The notes below the pieces were generated by a model, which saw only the letters and a program-made list of their open reading frames with translations, searched no databases and was not told the DNA's origin. The translations under genes and the position numbers were made by a program. Source: Thereva unica (taxonomy: Eukaryota; Arthropoda; Insecta; Diptera; Therevidae). From it: a stretch of DNA of 64,000 nucleotides. Shown here piece after piece: positions 12,140 to 22,020 of the stretch (position 1 is the first letter of the stretch; every line of letters begins with the position of its first letter). The stretch lies in contig OX465281.1 in the NCBI GenBank assembly GCA_949987705.1, forward strand, positions 242,689,143 through 242,753,142, given 5' to 3'.

Positions 12140-13538
12140 CTAACAAGCTGATGTTGCCAAATTCCAGGCGACGGAATGGCAGAGGCACATCATATCTATA
12201 CGCACATACACACATACAAAACTGCTTATACACACACACATAGAAAATGGCTCAGAGCCCTCTAGTGTTCCCATCTAAAACCCATAATTTTTCTTTTATA
12301 TTCATAATTACCAGTAAATTTTATGTCATAAATATCAATCGATTTACAACTTTTCCCTTTTCCCAGTATTTTCCACACCAGTGCTAATCACTCACCCTAC
12401 ATTTGATGGTGTTGAAGTTATTAAGTTTGAACATGCCTGCTCGTTATCGCCTAAAAAGTGACTTTGCGCCTATTTATTTTGATTGAAATTGCGATTTTTG
12501 TTGTAACTTTAGTGCTTTTTTACAGCCCCCATTGAGCACACGGCTTTTAAGAGTATATAGACTCTTTTTTATAGACTAAGTAAATTTTACAAGTGGGTAC
12601 AAATTGGCTTTTTCTATTGATTCCACGTCGTTAAAAAATGCGTTTGAAGAAAAAAGAAAACTTTTTGCCAACCTGCAAAATTACAACGAAAAAAAATTAT
12701 CATGATACAATTTCACTTCAAACATTTCAATTAGAGTCGAACCCACAAAAGGCTCCTTCGAGAGTTAAAAATCGTCCCGACGACCGACGACGACGTCTCC
12801 AGCGAGAATAAACAAAAACATCATTTTTCTAAAGAAGCGAATTCAACAAGATCCTTGCTTCCAGGAATCCATAAGAAGAGTCCTTTGTGTATATGTTAAG
12901 TTTTCACCAACCCGGAATTATTGGTATGACAAGCATAGGGTGTGTCACCGCCTGTCAAATTTAATATGCTAAGTCCTTGCTGTGGGTGAATGTCCTTGCT
13001 AGAAAAAGTGAAACCTGAGACGTGGAAAACAGTTGTGCAAGGAGGCGGAGGACTGCAGATCCTGATAGCATTTTCTGAGTGTATAAAATTTAGTATCGAT
13101 GTCCTTCGGTCCTATCAGGATCAGGCCATCGTCAATAGTGGTTTTGTGTTAATGACGAAAGTTTGCACATTAAAGCAAAGCTCTCTCCATGGTCCTGCAG
13201 ATTTCTAATATTTATTGCGTACCTAGCAGCAGCGGCTCCTTTCGGCAGCTTTTATGCGCAGTTCCAGGGAAGATCTTAGTTAATGCCCTTTTAATGCCTT
13301 TAATGGACACAATCAGGTCTGTCTACGGTTGGCGATACAAAAGAATGCTTAAAGGGATTTTATGGTGAAGTTGTAAAAAAAAAGAGTTAAGGGCGAGATT
13401 TTACGTTTACTTTGGCAAGGAGCGGAGCTTCAGATGGAACTAATTGAGATGACTTCGGTTTTGTTAAATTTTTAAAGGCGAAAAGGTCTACGTGCTTTGG
13501 CTATTGAACATCATGGTTTAATATTTCAAATAATCTAC
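12140..13538. other. No recognisable gene
   Basis: AT-rich flank of the Polinton-like element. Short open frames such as 12990-13208 have no recognisable motif. Confidence 0.4.
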
Positions 13539-13544
13539 AGAGTA
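13539..13544. repeat. Target-site duplication AGAGTA (left)
   Basis: AGAGTA immediately precedes the left terminus and is repeated at 29376-29381 just after the right terminus. A 6-bp duplication is diagnostic of Polinton/Maverick integration. Confidence 0.93.
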
Positions 13545-13559
13545 AGTAGTAGAGCTATA

Positions 13560-13596
13560 CCGGTACGGCGCCACCTCTCAGGTGGCGCCGTACCGG
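13560..13596. repeat. Subterminal hairpin, left
   Basis: Perfect palindrome with 17-base arms, CCGGTACGGCGCCACCT and its complement, and a 3-base loop, starting 15 bp inside the terminus. The mirror copy lies at 29324-29360. It could be an origin or terminal-protein recognition structure. Confidence 0.9.
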
Positions 13597-13609
13597 CCTA
13601 GGATTTGGG

Positions 13610-14240
13610 GGGGTCTGAAAGCTCTTTATGTACGTGTACGAGGTGTTTTAGGTTTGTGTCTTGGATAAGGTGGCTTAGAGTTGGTGTGTGGAGATGGGTG
13701 AAAGCTCTTTATGTAGGTGTACGAGGTGTTTTGGGTTTGTGTCTTGGGTAAGGTGGTTTGAAAGCTGTTTATGGAGGTTGGGTGTCTTGGATGGGGTGGC
13801 TTGGAGTTGGTGGGTGGAGATGGGTGAAAGCTCTGCATGTAGGTGTGTGAGGTGTTTTGGGTGTGCGTCTTGGATGGGGTGGCCCAGAGTGGGCATGGGA
13901 TTTGGCGTGTGGCCGGCGTGGGATTTGAAAGCTGTGTTGTTGGGTGCCACCTGTGGGAAGCTAGTTGAATTTCGGTGTTGATTTGGTCCAGAGCTGGCAT
14001 GGGATTTGAGGTGTGACTTAAAGCTCTGGATGTATGTTTCTTGGATAGGGTGGCGCAGAACGGGCATGGGATTTGGCCAAGAACGGGCATGGGATTTGAA
14101 GGTGGTGCAGAAATGTCATGGGATATAGCCCAGAGCTGGCATGGGATTTGGGGATGTGACTTAAGGCTCTGGATGTATCTTTGCGTGGTCCAGAACCGGC
14201 ATGGGGTGGGAAGTTGGTGCGAGATGTGAGCGCCAGCTGT
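13610..14240. repeat. G-rich subterminal tandem repeats (left arm)
   Basis: Imperfect reiterations of 'gaaagctct..atgta.gtgt..gaggtgtttt' (13617, 13699, 13826) and 'gg(g)catgggattt' (from 13896 to about 14205). The composition is strongly strand-asymmetric, G and T on this strand. Long open frames here on either strand are low-complexity by-products, not genes. Confidence 0.7.
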
Positions 14241-14567
14241 GAGAAGCTAGTTGAACTAAGAATTAAAGAAGCTCTTGGGGAACCTTTGGATAAATTTCTC
14301 TGTGAGTGGAATTAAACTAAGCTGTGTGTGTGTGGGGGATTGAGAGCTTTGGTTTCGAGATGTTTTCTGTAGTATTAATTCTGGTGCTTTGGAATGAGCT
14401 TTGATTCTGGAGCAAAAATATACATATAATTCAGTGAAGAACTGGACTTTCAAGTAACACTAAGAATTAAATTAAGCTTTAGCTGAGATGGCTATATATT
14501 ATTCTCGACAACAACCCGGTGCGATATCTGTAAGCTATGATCTGGATTGCAACCATATGCCATGATA

Positions 14568-14592
14568 TATTATTATTATTATTATTATTATC
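14568..14592. repeat. (ATT)n microsatellite
   Basis: Short run of ATT repeats in the left terminal repeat, mirrored near 28328-28352. Confidence 0.85.
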
Positions 14593-15302
14593 TTCCAAAG
14601 AATTTTTAATGAGAATACTCACCTCAAGTCGCAATATTATAACAACCGCAACTTGAAAATTGCTAAGTGGTCAAAAAGATGAAAAAGATATTTCCCATAA
14701 GCATCAACAATGCAGCGAAGGCTCCCATTTTTCATCAGACTTGTGATGCTGGATATATTATATTTTTAAACAATAAATTTAAGGTAAAATACCTTTCACA
14801 AACCACAAATATTACACACACTAAGAAGTGGCAAAAAGCTGCCGCAAAAAATACTCGGTCACATACTAAAAACAATGAAGATTCCCATTATCAGCTAACT
14901 TATGCCTTAATTATTCAATCTTGAACGTATTGGATAAATTCTATTATTTAAACTGATCACCTTAAGTGCTAATTGTACCCAATGAGTAAATTTTAATAAC
15001 GGTTAAATAAGAAAACATCGGATTCCTTATCAAGCAAAGATGTGAAAATTTCAGTCTTCTCATGCTGCGAACGTTTATTGAGATAAACAAAGTGCATCAG
15101 TGAATGTAATCAGCAAGTTAGTACTGAAAAGAAAAAAATTAAACGGCAGAGCAAACTTCTGAAATAATAAAGTTAGGGCATTAAAAAGAATTGTTGTTGT
15201 TGTAATAGCTACAAATAAAAACCCTATTAATTAGAACACATATTATTTTTATTCTGATAAATCGCGCAATTATTTATTTATTTCAGACACAGCACAGTAT
15301 TA

Positions 15303-15686
15303 TTATTCACCAGGAAATTTCCTTTTCTTGTTGTTAGGATTGTAAAAATTAGGGATTTCTTTTGAATTATCGGTATAAAAACTATAATTAACTGGAATGG
15401 CGTCAATTTGTACAAACTTGAAAATAAATGTCTTCCCCTGCGGTCCAGAATTGATTACGTGGAAATTTCCTTTGTTGTTGATGTCTTGTAAGGCTGCATC
15501 AGAAAGTGAACTGTACCTGGCTGGTAGCAAAAGCTGATACTCCTCTAACTCAAGATGAATCCGAACACCATACACTGTTTCAAGCCTGCTTGCAGATTTT
15601 ATTTTATATGGGGTTCCAAACTCCATGTCGGACATCCTTAAGTATGGTGAGTATTCCAAGCTTTTGAGTTCTGTTGCTGTATCCAT
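15303..15686 (-). CDS. TIR-encoded 127-aa protein (copy 1), unknown function
   Basis: Intact 127-codon frame inside the left terminal repeat, identical to the copy at 27234-27617. The ATG lies about 75 bp downstream of a TATATAA box (15760-15766), and AATAAA signals follow the stop (near 15277), so it looks like a complete intronless viral-type gene. The centre reads YGVRIHLELEEYQLLLPARY and then FHVINSGPQGKTFIF; the tail NPNNKKRKFP is basic. The alternation of short beta-like segments and the pattern 'vyG..i.lele.y.lLPaRyssLsd' recall small ssDNA-binding-like proteins met in Polinton-like and related elements. That is only a guess. Gene duplication in the arms would double its dose. Real gene: confident. 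Function: unknown. Confidence 0.75.
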   Translation of the reverse strand: MDTATELKSLEYSPYLRMSDMEFGTPYKIKSASRLETVYGVRIHLELEEYQLLLPARYSSLSDAALQDINNKGNFHVINSGPQGKTFIFKFVQIDAIPVNYSFYTDNSKEIPNFYNPNNKKRKFPGE

Positions 15687-15759
15687 GTTTCTGGGGCTGA
15701 TGCTGTTGATCTCCAGGTGGTTGGGGTTGAACTGCTAGCGTTCTCCTTCACAGTTCTCA

Positions 15760-15766
15760 TTATATA
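15760..15766 (-). promoter_or_regulatory. TATA box of the TIR gene (copy 1)
   Basis: TATATAA on the minus strand, about 75-80 bp upstream of the start codon of the 127-aa gene. Its mirror is 27154-27160. Confidence 0.6.
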
Positions 15767-15810
15767 CCCTAAATCTAGAAACATGATTGAACTTGTCCAT
15801 GAGTCCATAG

Positions 15811-16110
15811 ATGCACCTGTCTAAACAACTTTGGGGTGGAAGTTTTCATGATGCACCTGTGTAAACAACTTTTGGGGCCTAGGAATTCGCTACGTCAGCA
15901 GTTTTTGCACCTGCGTGAGAAAGCTATAGACCGGAAGTTGGTAAATTGAATTGAATTCCATGCACCTGTGTAAACAACTTTTGGGGGGAAGGGGTAGGGA
16001 TTTGCCTGTCTGTGACTATGGTGATGCAATTCCATCTAAGACAGCCGGATACCGGAAGTTGGTAAATTTTGTACTTGTCCATGAGTTCCATGCACCTATG
16101 TAAACAACAC
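15811..16110. promoter_or_regulatory. Four TGCACCTGTGTAAACAAC boxes between divergent genes (left arm)
   Basis: A box reading TGCACCTGTGTAAACAACTT, continuing TTGGGG, occurs four times with small changes (starting 15812, 15852, 15960, 16091), with a second word ACCGGAAGTTGGTAAATT at about 15932 and 16051. The array lies between the minus-strand TIR gene and the plus-strand polymerase, and the last box marks the inner end of the arm. Reiterated spacing suggests binding sites for replication or transcription, by inference only. Confidence 0.6.
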
Positions 16111-16176
16111 TTAGGGTCAGGAATTTGCTACATAGGCAGATTTGCATGATCGAACTTGTTGTGCAATTGCGGGCAT

Positions 16177-16184
16177 TATAAAAG
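16177..16184 (+). promoter_or_regulatory. TATA box of the polymerase gene
   Basis: TATAAAAG about 185 bp upstream of the polymerase ATG, followed after about 25 bp by TTTTCACAGTTT, an initiator-like word. The leader contains an imperfect duplication (GAGCATCCcGcGaGTTAAC at 16220 and GAGCATCCAGTGAATTTAAC at 16291). Confidence 0.6.
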
Positions 16185-16362
16185 AAGCAGTAGCAGTAGT
16201 ATTTTCACAGTTTACAACGAGCATCCCGCGAGTTAACTAGTAAAGTGTTATTAATTACTACTCCTGCTAATACTTGTGATTTTAACAGTGAGCATCCAGT
16301 GAATTTAACAAGTGCTAAGTGAAACGTTTTGTTTTTTGTTATTAATTATTAAAACTTTTAAA

Positions 16363-18657
16363 ATGGATACACGCAGCATTATGAGTGGACTAAATAAGCA
16401 AGCAGCAGATTGCTTAAGGGACAGAGACGCTGCGCAAAGTGTTATTATTACAAAGGTGTGTGGTTTATTTATTAAAAAAATAAAAGCAGCATGCAGGGTT
16501 GAAAAGCGAAATGGGACCAAACAACACTATCAAAATTGTATTGCGCAACTAAGAGGCTTACAAGTATTGTTGAAAGCTGGCAGCAGCCACCATGGAGCAG
16601 GTGTGCAGGAAGGAGGAAGAACTGAAAAAAGAAGTGCTCGTGTACGCTGGGAAGAGCTGCATAATGCGTTTGCATCACGAATCAGGACAGGCGTCATCAT
16701 TAATATAAAGCACATCGAAGTGAAGCAATTTTTAAAGGATGGTTATGCTTTGTTTGAGCGGCGTGTTAAGAACATCTTAAAGAAGCATAATTTCATCAAG
16801 ACATCAACGACTTTAAGCTGCGAGTATGTTAAGCATGGTGTTAATGATGGTGTTGTGATAAGTGATATAAAATACTTTCACACCAAAACTACACCCATTG
16901 GGAGCACCGATGATCTGGAACAGTGGTTTTTGAAAAACGTGCAGGATGATCTATTGACCCAGGTTGAGGAGTTCCAAGAGAAAGATAGCGGCTGGGCCTT
17001 ACATACCATAGTGAACTTAATGATGCACATAAACAAATACGAGCCATTAAGAGGATCGTCATTTATAAAATTGCCGCAAAGCATCGCAGCAAAACAGGCA
17101 TGCGTAAATGTGAGGAATAATGACAATGCATGCTTTGCGTGGGCAGTGGTCTCAGCTTTGTATCCAGTAGAGCGTAGAGATCATGCTTATAGAACATCAA
17201 AGTACCCGCACTACAACAATGTGCTAAACTTGAGCGGTATTACTTTTCCAGTTACACTAAACCAAATAAAAACATTTGAAGAAAACAACAGATTATCAAT
17301 TAATGTTTTCATACTGGAAAAGGAAAAGATGAGCGAATACACGACTGTTCCAGCTTACTTAACGAAGAAGAAATTGGATAAACACATCAACCTGCTAATG
17401 ATAAAGTCAGATTATGACTGCAGTGAGGACGATGATGATGATAGTGCTATTGTTTATCATTTCTGCTGGATTAAAAACTTATCGCGTTTGGTGAGCAGGC
17501 AGACGTCTAAAGTGGAACATAAAAAATATATCTGCGATAGATGTTTATTTTATTTTTATACTGAAGAAATGCTCGCAGCGCATGTGTCTGAGTGTGAAAA
17601 GGTGAATGACTGTAAAGTTGCTTTTCACAAGGAGAAATTTATCACTTTTAAAAATTATAATTACAAGAATCCGGTACCATTTACAGTATATGCAGATTTG
17701 GAGTCGGTATTGATACCTGTTACCGATGGTGGTAGTAATGGTGATAAAACGAGAAAAATTCAAGAACATGAAGTTCATAGTATTGGATTATATTTTCACT
17801 GCTACTACGATGACTCTTTATCATTTTACCGATCAAATCGTGGAAAAACGTGTCTTCAGTGGTTTACATTGCAGCTGCAGGAGATCGCAAATATAGCCGA
17901 AGAGCAAATAAAGGATATAAAACCACTAGCACCGTTATCAGCGCAGGAAAAGTGCATTCAATTAAACCAACCATGCTGCCATATATGCGAGAAACCCTTT
18001 GCGCTTGGTGAAACCAGAGTGAGGGATCATTGCCACCTCACAGGCAAATATCGTGGACCAGCACACAACAGCTGCAACATCAATTATAATGATTGTCCCA
18101 ACATCCCAGTCATTTTCCACAATTTATCAGGATATGATGCGCATTTCATAATCAAGGATGTAGCATTAACCATACCAGGAAGAGTGGATCTTTTACCGTT
18201 GAACAAAGAGCGGTATATTTCATTTACCAAACACATTGAAAATAGCTCCATCAAGCTGAGATTCATCGACTCCTATAGATTTATGGATGAATCTTTGGAT
18301 AAACTAGCCGGACTGCTGCCTAAGGAAAAATTAAAAATAACAAAAGCTCAATGGCAAGACCTGGATGATGAAAGCTTCAACCTTCTCACGCGCAAAGGAG
18401 TTTTTCCATATGACTTCATCGATGGCTGGGACAAGTTGGAGTGTAATAGTTTACCTAGCAAGGAGCATTTTTATAATAAAATGATTGATGAGCCGATAAC
18501 TGAAAAAGATTATGAACATGCGCAAAAAGTGTGGGAAAAATTTAACATTAAAAGCCTGGGAGAGTATTCAGATTTGTATTTAAAAACAGACCTGGCGCGT
18601 GGTTGTTTTGCGCCCGGTGCAGTGGGCAAATTTGCGCCCCATCAGCTAAACATTTAA
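16363..18657 (+). pseudogene. Protein-primed DNA polymerase B, N-terminal part
   Basis: The first 740 or so codons of a Polinton/adintovirus-type PolB, which would carry out protein-primed replication of the linear element. I chose the ATG at 16363 (context AAAATGG) over the upstream 16312 frame, which begins before the likely leader ends. Visible in order: a family-specific N-terminal region with NDNACFAWAVVSAL (about 250), a zinc-finger-like CDRC...H..EC (about 390-410), exonuclease motif I VYADLESV (D444, E446), an HNH/endonuclease-VII-like insert CCHICEKPFA...RDHCHLTGKYRG (about 537-575), Exo II FHNLSGYDAHF (about 585) and Exo III YSDLYLKTD (about 735-743). About 7 codons later the frame enters hAT sequence and stops, so the polymerase domain is separated. 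The rest is at 20107-21559. Confidence 0.9.
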
Positions 18658-20106
18658 TAAAAAGATTCTTTCATCTGGATCGCAAGGACGGAAATATACA
18701 TGGCACTTCTAATTTGGTAACAATTTATTTCTTTTTTTTAAATAAATTCTTGAAAAGGAACAACATTTCGTAAATGTATCAAAAACCCTTTTGTGCTAGC
18801 CTTAAAATCTCTGACCACTGCTGAGCTTCCTCAGACATTTCTTTTTGCAACGTAGAATCTATTGTTTTATTCACTCTGAATGTTAATTCTATTTCTTTCC
18901 GACATTTAAAATTTTCCATATTGGTAAAACTTTGCCACCTTTTTTTACTAGTCTTCCCAATAAGTATATGCCGAACAGCAAAGTGAACTTTAGTGTCCTT
19001 TAGTTTTGAAAAACATTACAAAAAAACAAGAACAAAAGATGGAGTTTTTTTTAATTTCCATAAACCAACCAAAATCTATTAACTAATTTACCATTGTTAT
19101 TTACCATTACTGTAATACCTTGGATCTATCGTAGCAAGGAAATATTTTGAGTATTTACCTAACTTTCTTCAACTACATCAGACTACTTTTTATTAAAATT
19201 ATTTAAAAACTTACGTAACTCACACCTAAGCACAGAAAATATTTTAAGTTTCTTAAAAATACAAAATAAAACAATAGGCAAATTAATTCTAATAACATAT
19301 AAATATAAATAACACATTTTAAAAACACATTACTTATTTAATAATTATCATTAATTTTAATTAATTAATCACTTGTATCACTCAAAGTTTGAAATCAAAT
19401 AAAAATATTTCACTCATATATTCTTCATTTCCTACAGGGGCACAAAATTTAAAATTGCACCATAATAACTCGCATAACATAAAAAAATCGTTAGGATTCT
19501 CGCCACAAGATATTTTGCTCTCATTTCGTTCATTTACCTCTTTTACGAAACTTGGAACAAAATTTAAAAGTGCTCCAACAGCGCCCTGCAGTTTATATCT
19601 ATCACAGTAAACAACAATACGCAACACAGAGGCATCGGAACAATTTTTTTCTTTGTGTGAGTTGACATGGTGCATTTTACAAAAATTTCAAAAAGTGCTC
19701 CAGCGTCGTGAAAATGAAATTATTTTGCGTTTCGTCTCGCTCATTCTACTGCTCAATTCTGTATTTACTTCTCATGTTAAAATTTGAGAGCCACAGTTGA
19801 ATGAGAGATTTTCTCTCACTTGGTGGATTTTTCTTCTGAAATTTTTACTTTTTGAGCAGAAATTATATGAAAATCTCGAAGCAAAAATCTCGTGTAACTT
19901 CCTGAACGAGGGGAGTAAATTTTCGCCGCTTTTTATCGCGTGAGATAGTACTGAGACAGAATTTGTGTAACTTCTTGAAAATTTGTGTAAGTTCATGTAA
20001 TTTCATTTTTTCTAATTATTTTTTTTTAAATCTTCTGAACTAGCGCCCTCGTTCAATGGCGCCCGGTGCGAGTGCTCCATTCGCACCTATGAAAGCGCCG
20101 TCCCTG
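18592..20106. mobile_element. Truncated hAT copy inserted in the polymerase gene
   Basis: The polymerase frame is lost just after its Exo III motif and resumes at about 20108. The right end, read on the minus strand, is CAGGGACGGCGCTTTCATAG, a hAT-type terminus close to that of the element at 40290. GCGCCCGGTGC occurs near both ends. The matching left terminus is absent, and about 20 expected polymerase codons are missing with it, so a deletion removed the left end together with neighbouring coding sequence after insertion. The interior is AT-rich without a transposase. The left boundary is approximate (18590-18605). Confidence 0.7.
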
Positions 20107-21559
20107 TGCACACGTCTTCACACTACCTGGATATACATGGGTAGCGATGCTGTATTACACGGGAGTTTGCCTAGAAAGGATTATGGATGTTGACATTCTT
20201 TTATTTATTGAAAAATCTTGCCGAGGTGGAATTAGCCAATGCTGCTGCAGATATAGTGAAGCCAACAATAAATATATGAAAAACTTTAAACCGGATGAAG
20301 AAACTAAATATCTGATGTACTATGACGTGAATAATTTATATGGATGGGCCATGTCGCAATCACTTCCAACCGGAAACTTTAAATGGATTGATAATGTTGA
20401 TGTTATGAGTGTTGATGATAATTCACCGATCGGCTATATGTTGGAGGTAGATCTTGAATACCCGCAGGAGCTGCATAATTTGCATAAAGATTTTCCATTT
20501 TGCCCCACTCATTCAGCACCACCAGGATCAAAACAAGGCAAACTTTTAACCACTTTACACACCAAAGAAAAATATGTTATACATTACCGCAACCTAAAAC
20601 AATGTTTATCACATGGACTAATACTCAAGAAAATTCACCGCATTCTGCAGTTCGATCAATCACCATGGCTTAAACCATATGTGGACTTAAATACAGATAA
20701 AAGGAAACAAGCCAAAAATGCCTACGAGAAGAACCAATATAAGAAAATAATTAATGCTGTTTTCGGAAAAACTATGGAAAATGTGCGAAAATATTCAAAC
20801 ATAAAACTATGTACAAAGTGGGAGGGGCGGTATGGCGCTAGAAACCTCATTGCAGCACCGAATTTCCATAGTCGCGCAATTTTCAATGAAAATTTAGTAG
20901 CAGTTGAATTACGAAAGCTGGTAGTTAAATTCGATAAACCATTATACATTGGTATGGCGATTCTCGATATTTCTAAAATAGCACTGTACGAATTCCATTA
21001 TGACTTTATGCTAAAAGAGTTGGATGCTGATAAATGCAAAATAATGTACATGGATACGGATTCATTAGTATATGAAATAAAAAATGTTGACATATACAAT
21101 ATTATGAAGAAAAACATAGATAAATTTGATACTAGTGATTATCCTATGACCAACCAGTTTAATATGCCGCAAGCAAATAAAAAAGTTCCTGGATTGATGA
21201 AAGATGAATTAAATGGCCGAATAATGACATTGTTTGTAGGCTTAAGGTCTAAAATGTACTCCCTTGAAATAGATGGTGTTGATGAAGTGAAGAAAGCAAA
21301 AGGGGTAAAGAAGAACGTTGTGACGAAAACATTGCAGATTAGCGACTATATTGAATGTTTGCAAAATTCAAAAAGCAAGATAGCTGAGCAAAAAAGCATT
21401 CGTTCATATAGTCATAAAGTGTACACTTTAAACCAAGCAAAGATCGCTTTAAACCCACAGGATGATAAACGCTGCATTATGGACAACGGGATCGACACTC
21501 TACCATGGGGACATTTTTCAGTGCAGCAGCAGCAGCAAGAAGACATGGATGTAGAATAA
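20107..21559 (+). pseudogene. Protein-primed DNA polymerase B, C-terminal (palm) part
   Basis: Continuation of the polymerase split by the hAT copy. Coding similarity begins before the first ATG (20147): the codons at 20108-20140 read AHVFTLPGYTW, the pre-polymerase motif of this family. From the ATG, motif A is YYDVNNLYGWAMSQ (D60), motif B is KIINAVFGKTMENVR (about 200), and motif C is MYMDTDSLVY (D303, D305), so the catalytic aspartates are preserved. A conserved tail LNPQDDKRCI...DTLPWGH is present and AATAAA follows at 21592-21597. The fragment lacks its exonuclease half and a short connecting stretch and is unlikely to be active alone. Confidence 0.9.
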
Positions 21560-21591
21560 AATTCACACAAGTGCAATATGTAAATAGTATG

Positions 21592-21597
21592 AATAAA
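21592..21597 (+). terminator. Polyadenylation signal after polymerase
   Basis: AATAAA about 32 bp after the polymerase stop codon. Confidence 0.55.
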
Positions 21598-21609
21598 GAA
21601 TAATTATAA

Positions 21610-21850
21610 CTTTTTATAAAAAATTTGTTTTATTTAAAAATTCCCTTATTACAAAAACATTTTTCAGAGCACATCGGCCTTCGTGTATTATGCAGGATAA
21701 GAAGCCATTTGTTGTTGTTGTTGTTGTTGATAGTTTGGGGCATCCCTCCTCTTCTACATCATATATGGTTAGCTCCTCTCCAAATAATTCCTGAATCCAT
21801 TGTTTCTTTTTAGCTCCTTTAACATAGATTATTTTATCATGCAGCAGCCA
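21610..21850 (-). pseudogene. Fragment of a second Polinton-type protein fused to the protease remnant
   Basis: Minus-strand frame open without a start: WLLHDKIIYVKGAKKKQW then LFGEELTIYDVEEEGCPKLS, ending in a CAA-repeat (threonine run). The 'iYVKG.eKK.W...l..e..vydle..gCP.l' pattern is known to me from an RNase-H/exonuclease-like protein encoded in related virus-like elements; this is recalled, not searched. It joins the protease fragment in a different frame at about 21846-21850, which looks like a deletion junction. Confidence 0.45.
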
Positions 21851-22020
21851 GGTCCAGATGAAACATCTAGATTTATAATTCCGCTCTCATTTCTCCATGG
21901 TTTTTTAGGTAATTGATCGCGCATAAATACTCCTCTAAAGTGGGCTATATGCTGTGCATATTTACGCAGATCATTTTCATTGAGTGCTCTTTTGGGTAGC
22001 GACTTTATTAGTTTTTTGGT
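21829..22020 (-). pseudogene. Adenain-type cysteine protease remnant (PRO), N-terminal part only
   Basis: About 60 codons directly after and slightly overlapping the end of the PLA2/pX gene, on the same strand. They read LNENDLRKYAQHIAHFRGVF and then MRDQLPKKPWRNESGIINLD, the conserved N-terminal region of the adenovirus-like maturation protease (peptidase C5/ULP1 fold) of Polintons and adintoviruses. The frame stops at 21829 just where the catalytic histidine segment should begin, so no catalytic residue remains. Normal family length is roughly 200 residues. The order PX then PRO on one strand is a plausible virion-gene operon-like block. Confidence 0.6.

Larger units (their letters stand above)
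13545..16110 (+). repeat. Left terminal inverted repeat, 2566 bp
   Basis: It matches the reverse complement of 26810-29375 over its full length; every open frame in it has an identical mirror copy. Coordinates mirror as x -> 42920 - x. The outer part is G-rich with imperfect repeats around 'tgaaagctctttatgtaggtgtacgagg', the middle is AT-rich with an (ATT)n run near 14568, and the inner part carries a gene and promoter boxes. Apparent identity implies recent insertion or gene conversion between the arms. Confidence 0.93.

Noticed and set aside
13626..14090. Pro/His/Thr-rich frames of 130-154 codons in both terminal repeats (also 28830-29294)
   Set aside because: Overlapping frames on both strands of a low-complexity, tandemly repeated G-rich region; no conserved motif.
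14667..14924. 85-codon frame in the terminal repeats (mirror 27996-28253)
   Set aside because: Starts at GTG (first ATG at 14679), no recognisable motif and no promoter. It remains possible but unsupported.
19382..19675. 97-codon minus-strand frame inside the hAT copy
   Set aside because: No hAT transposase motif and an opposing overlapping frame; probably chance.
18592..20106. Intron in the polymerase gene
   Set aside because: No good splice sites that restore both flanks, and the right end is a hAT terminus; a truncated insertion explains it better.
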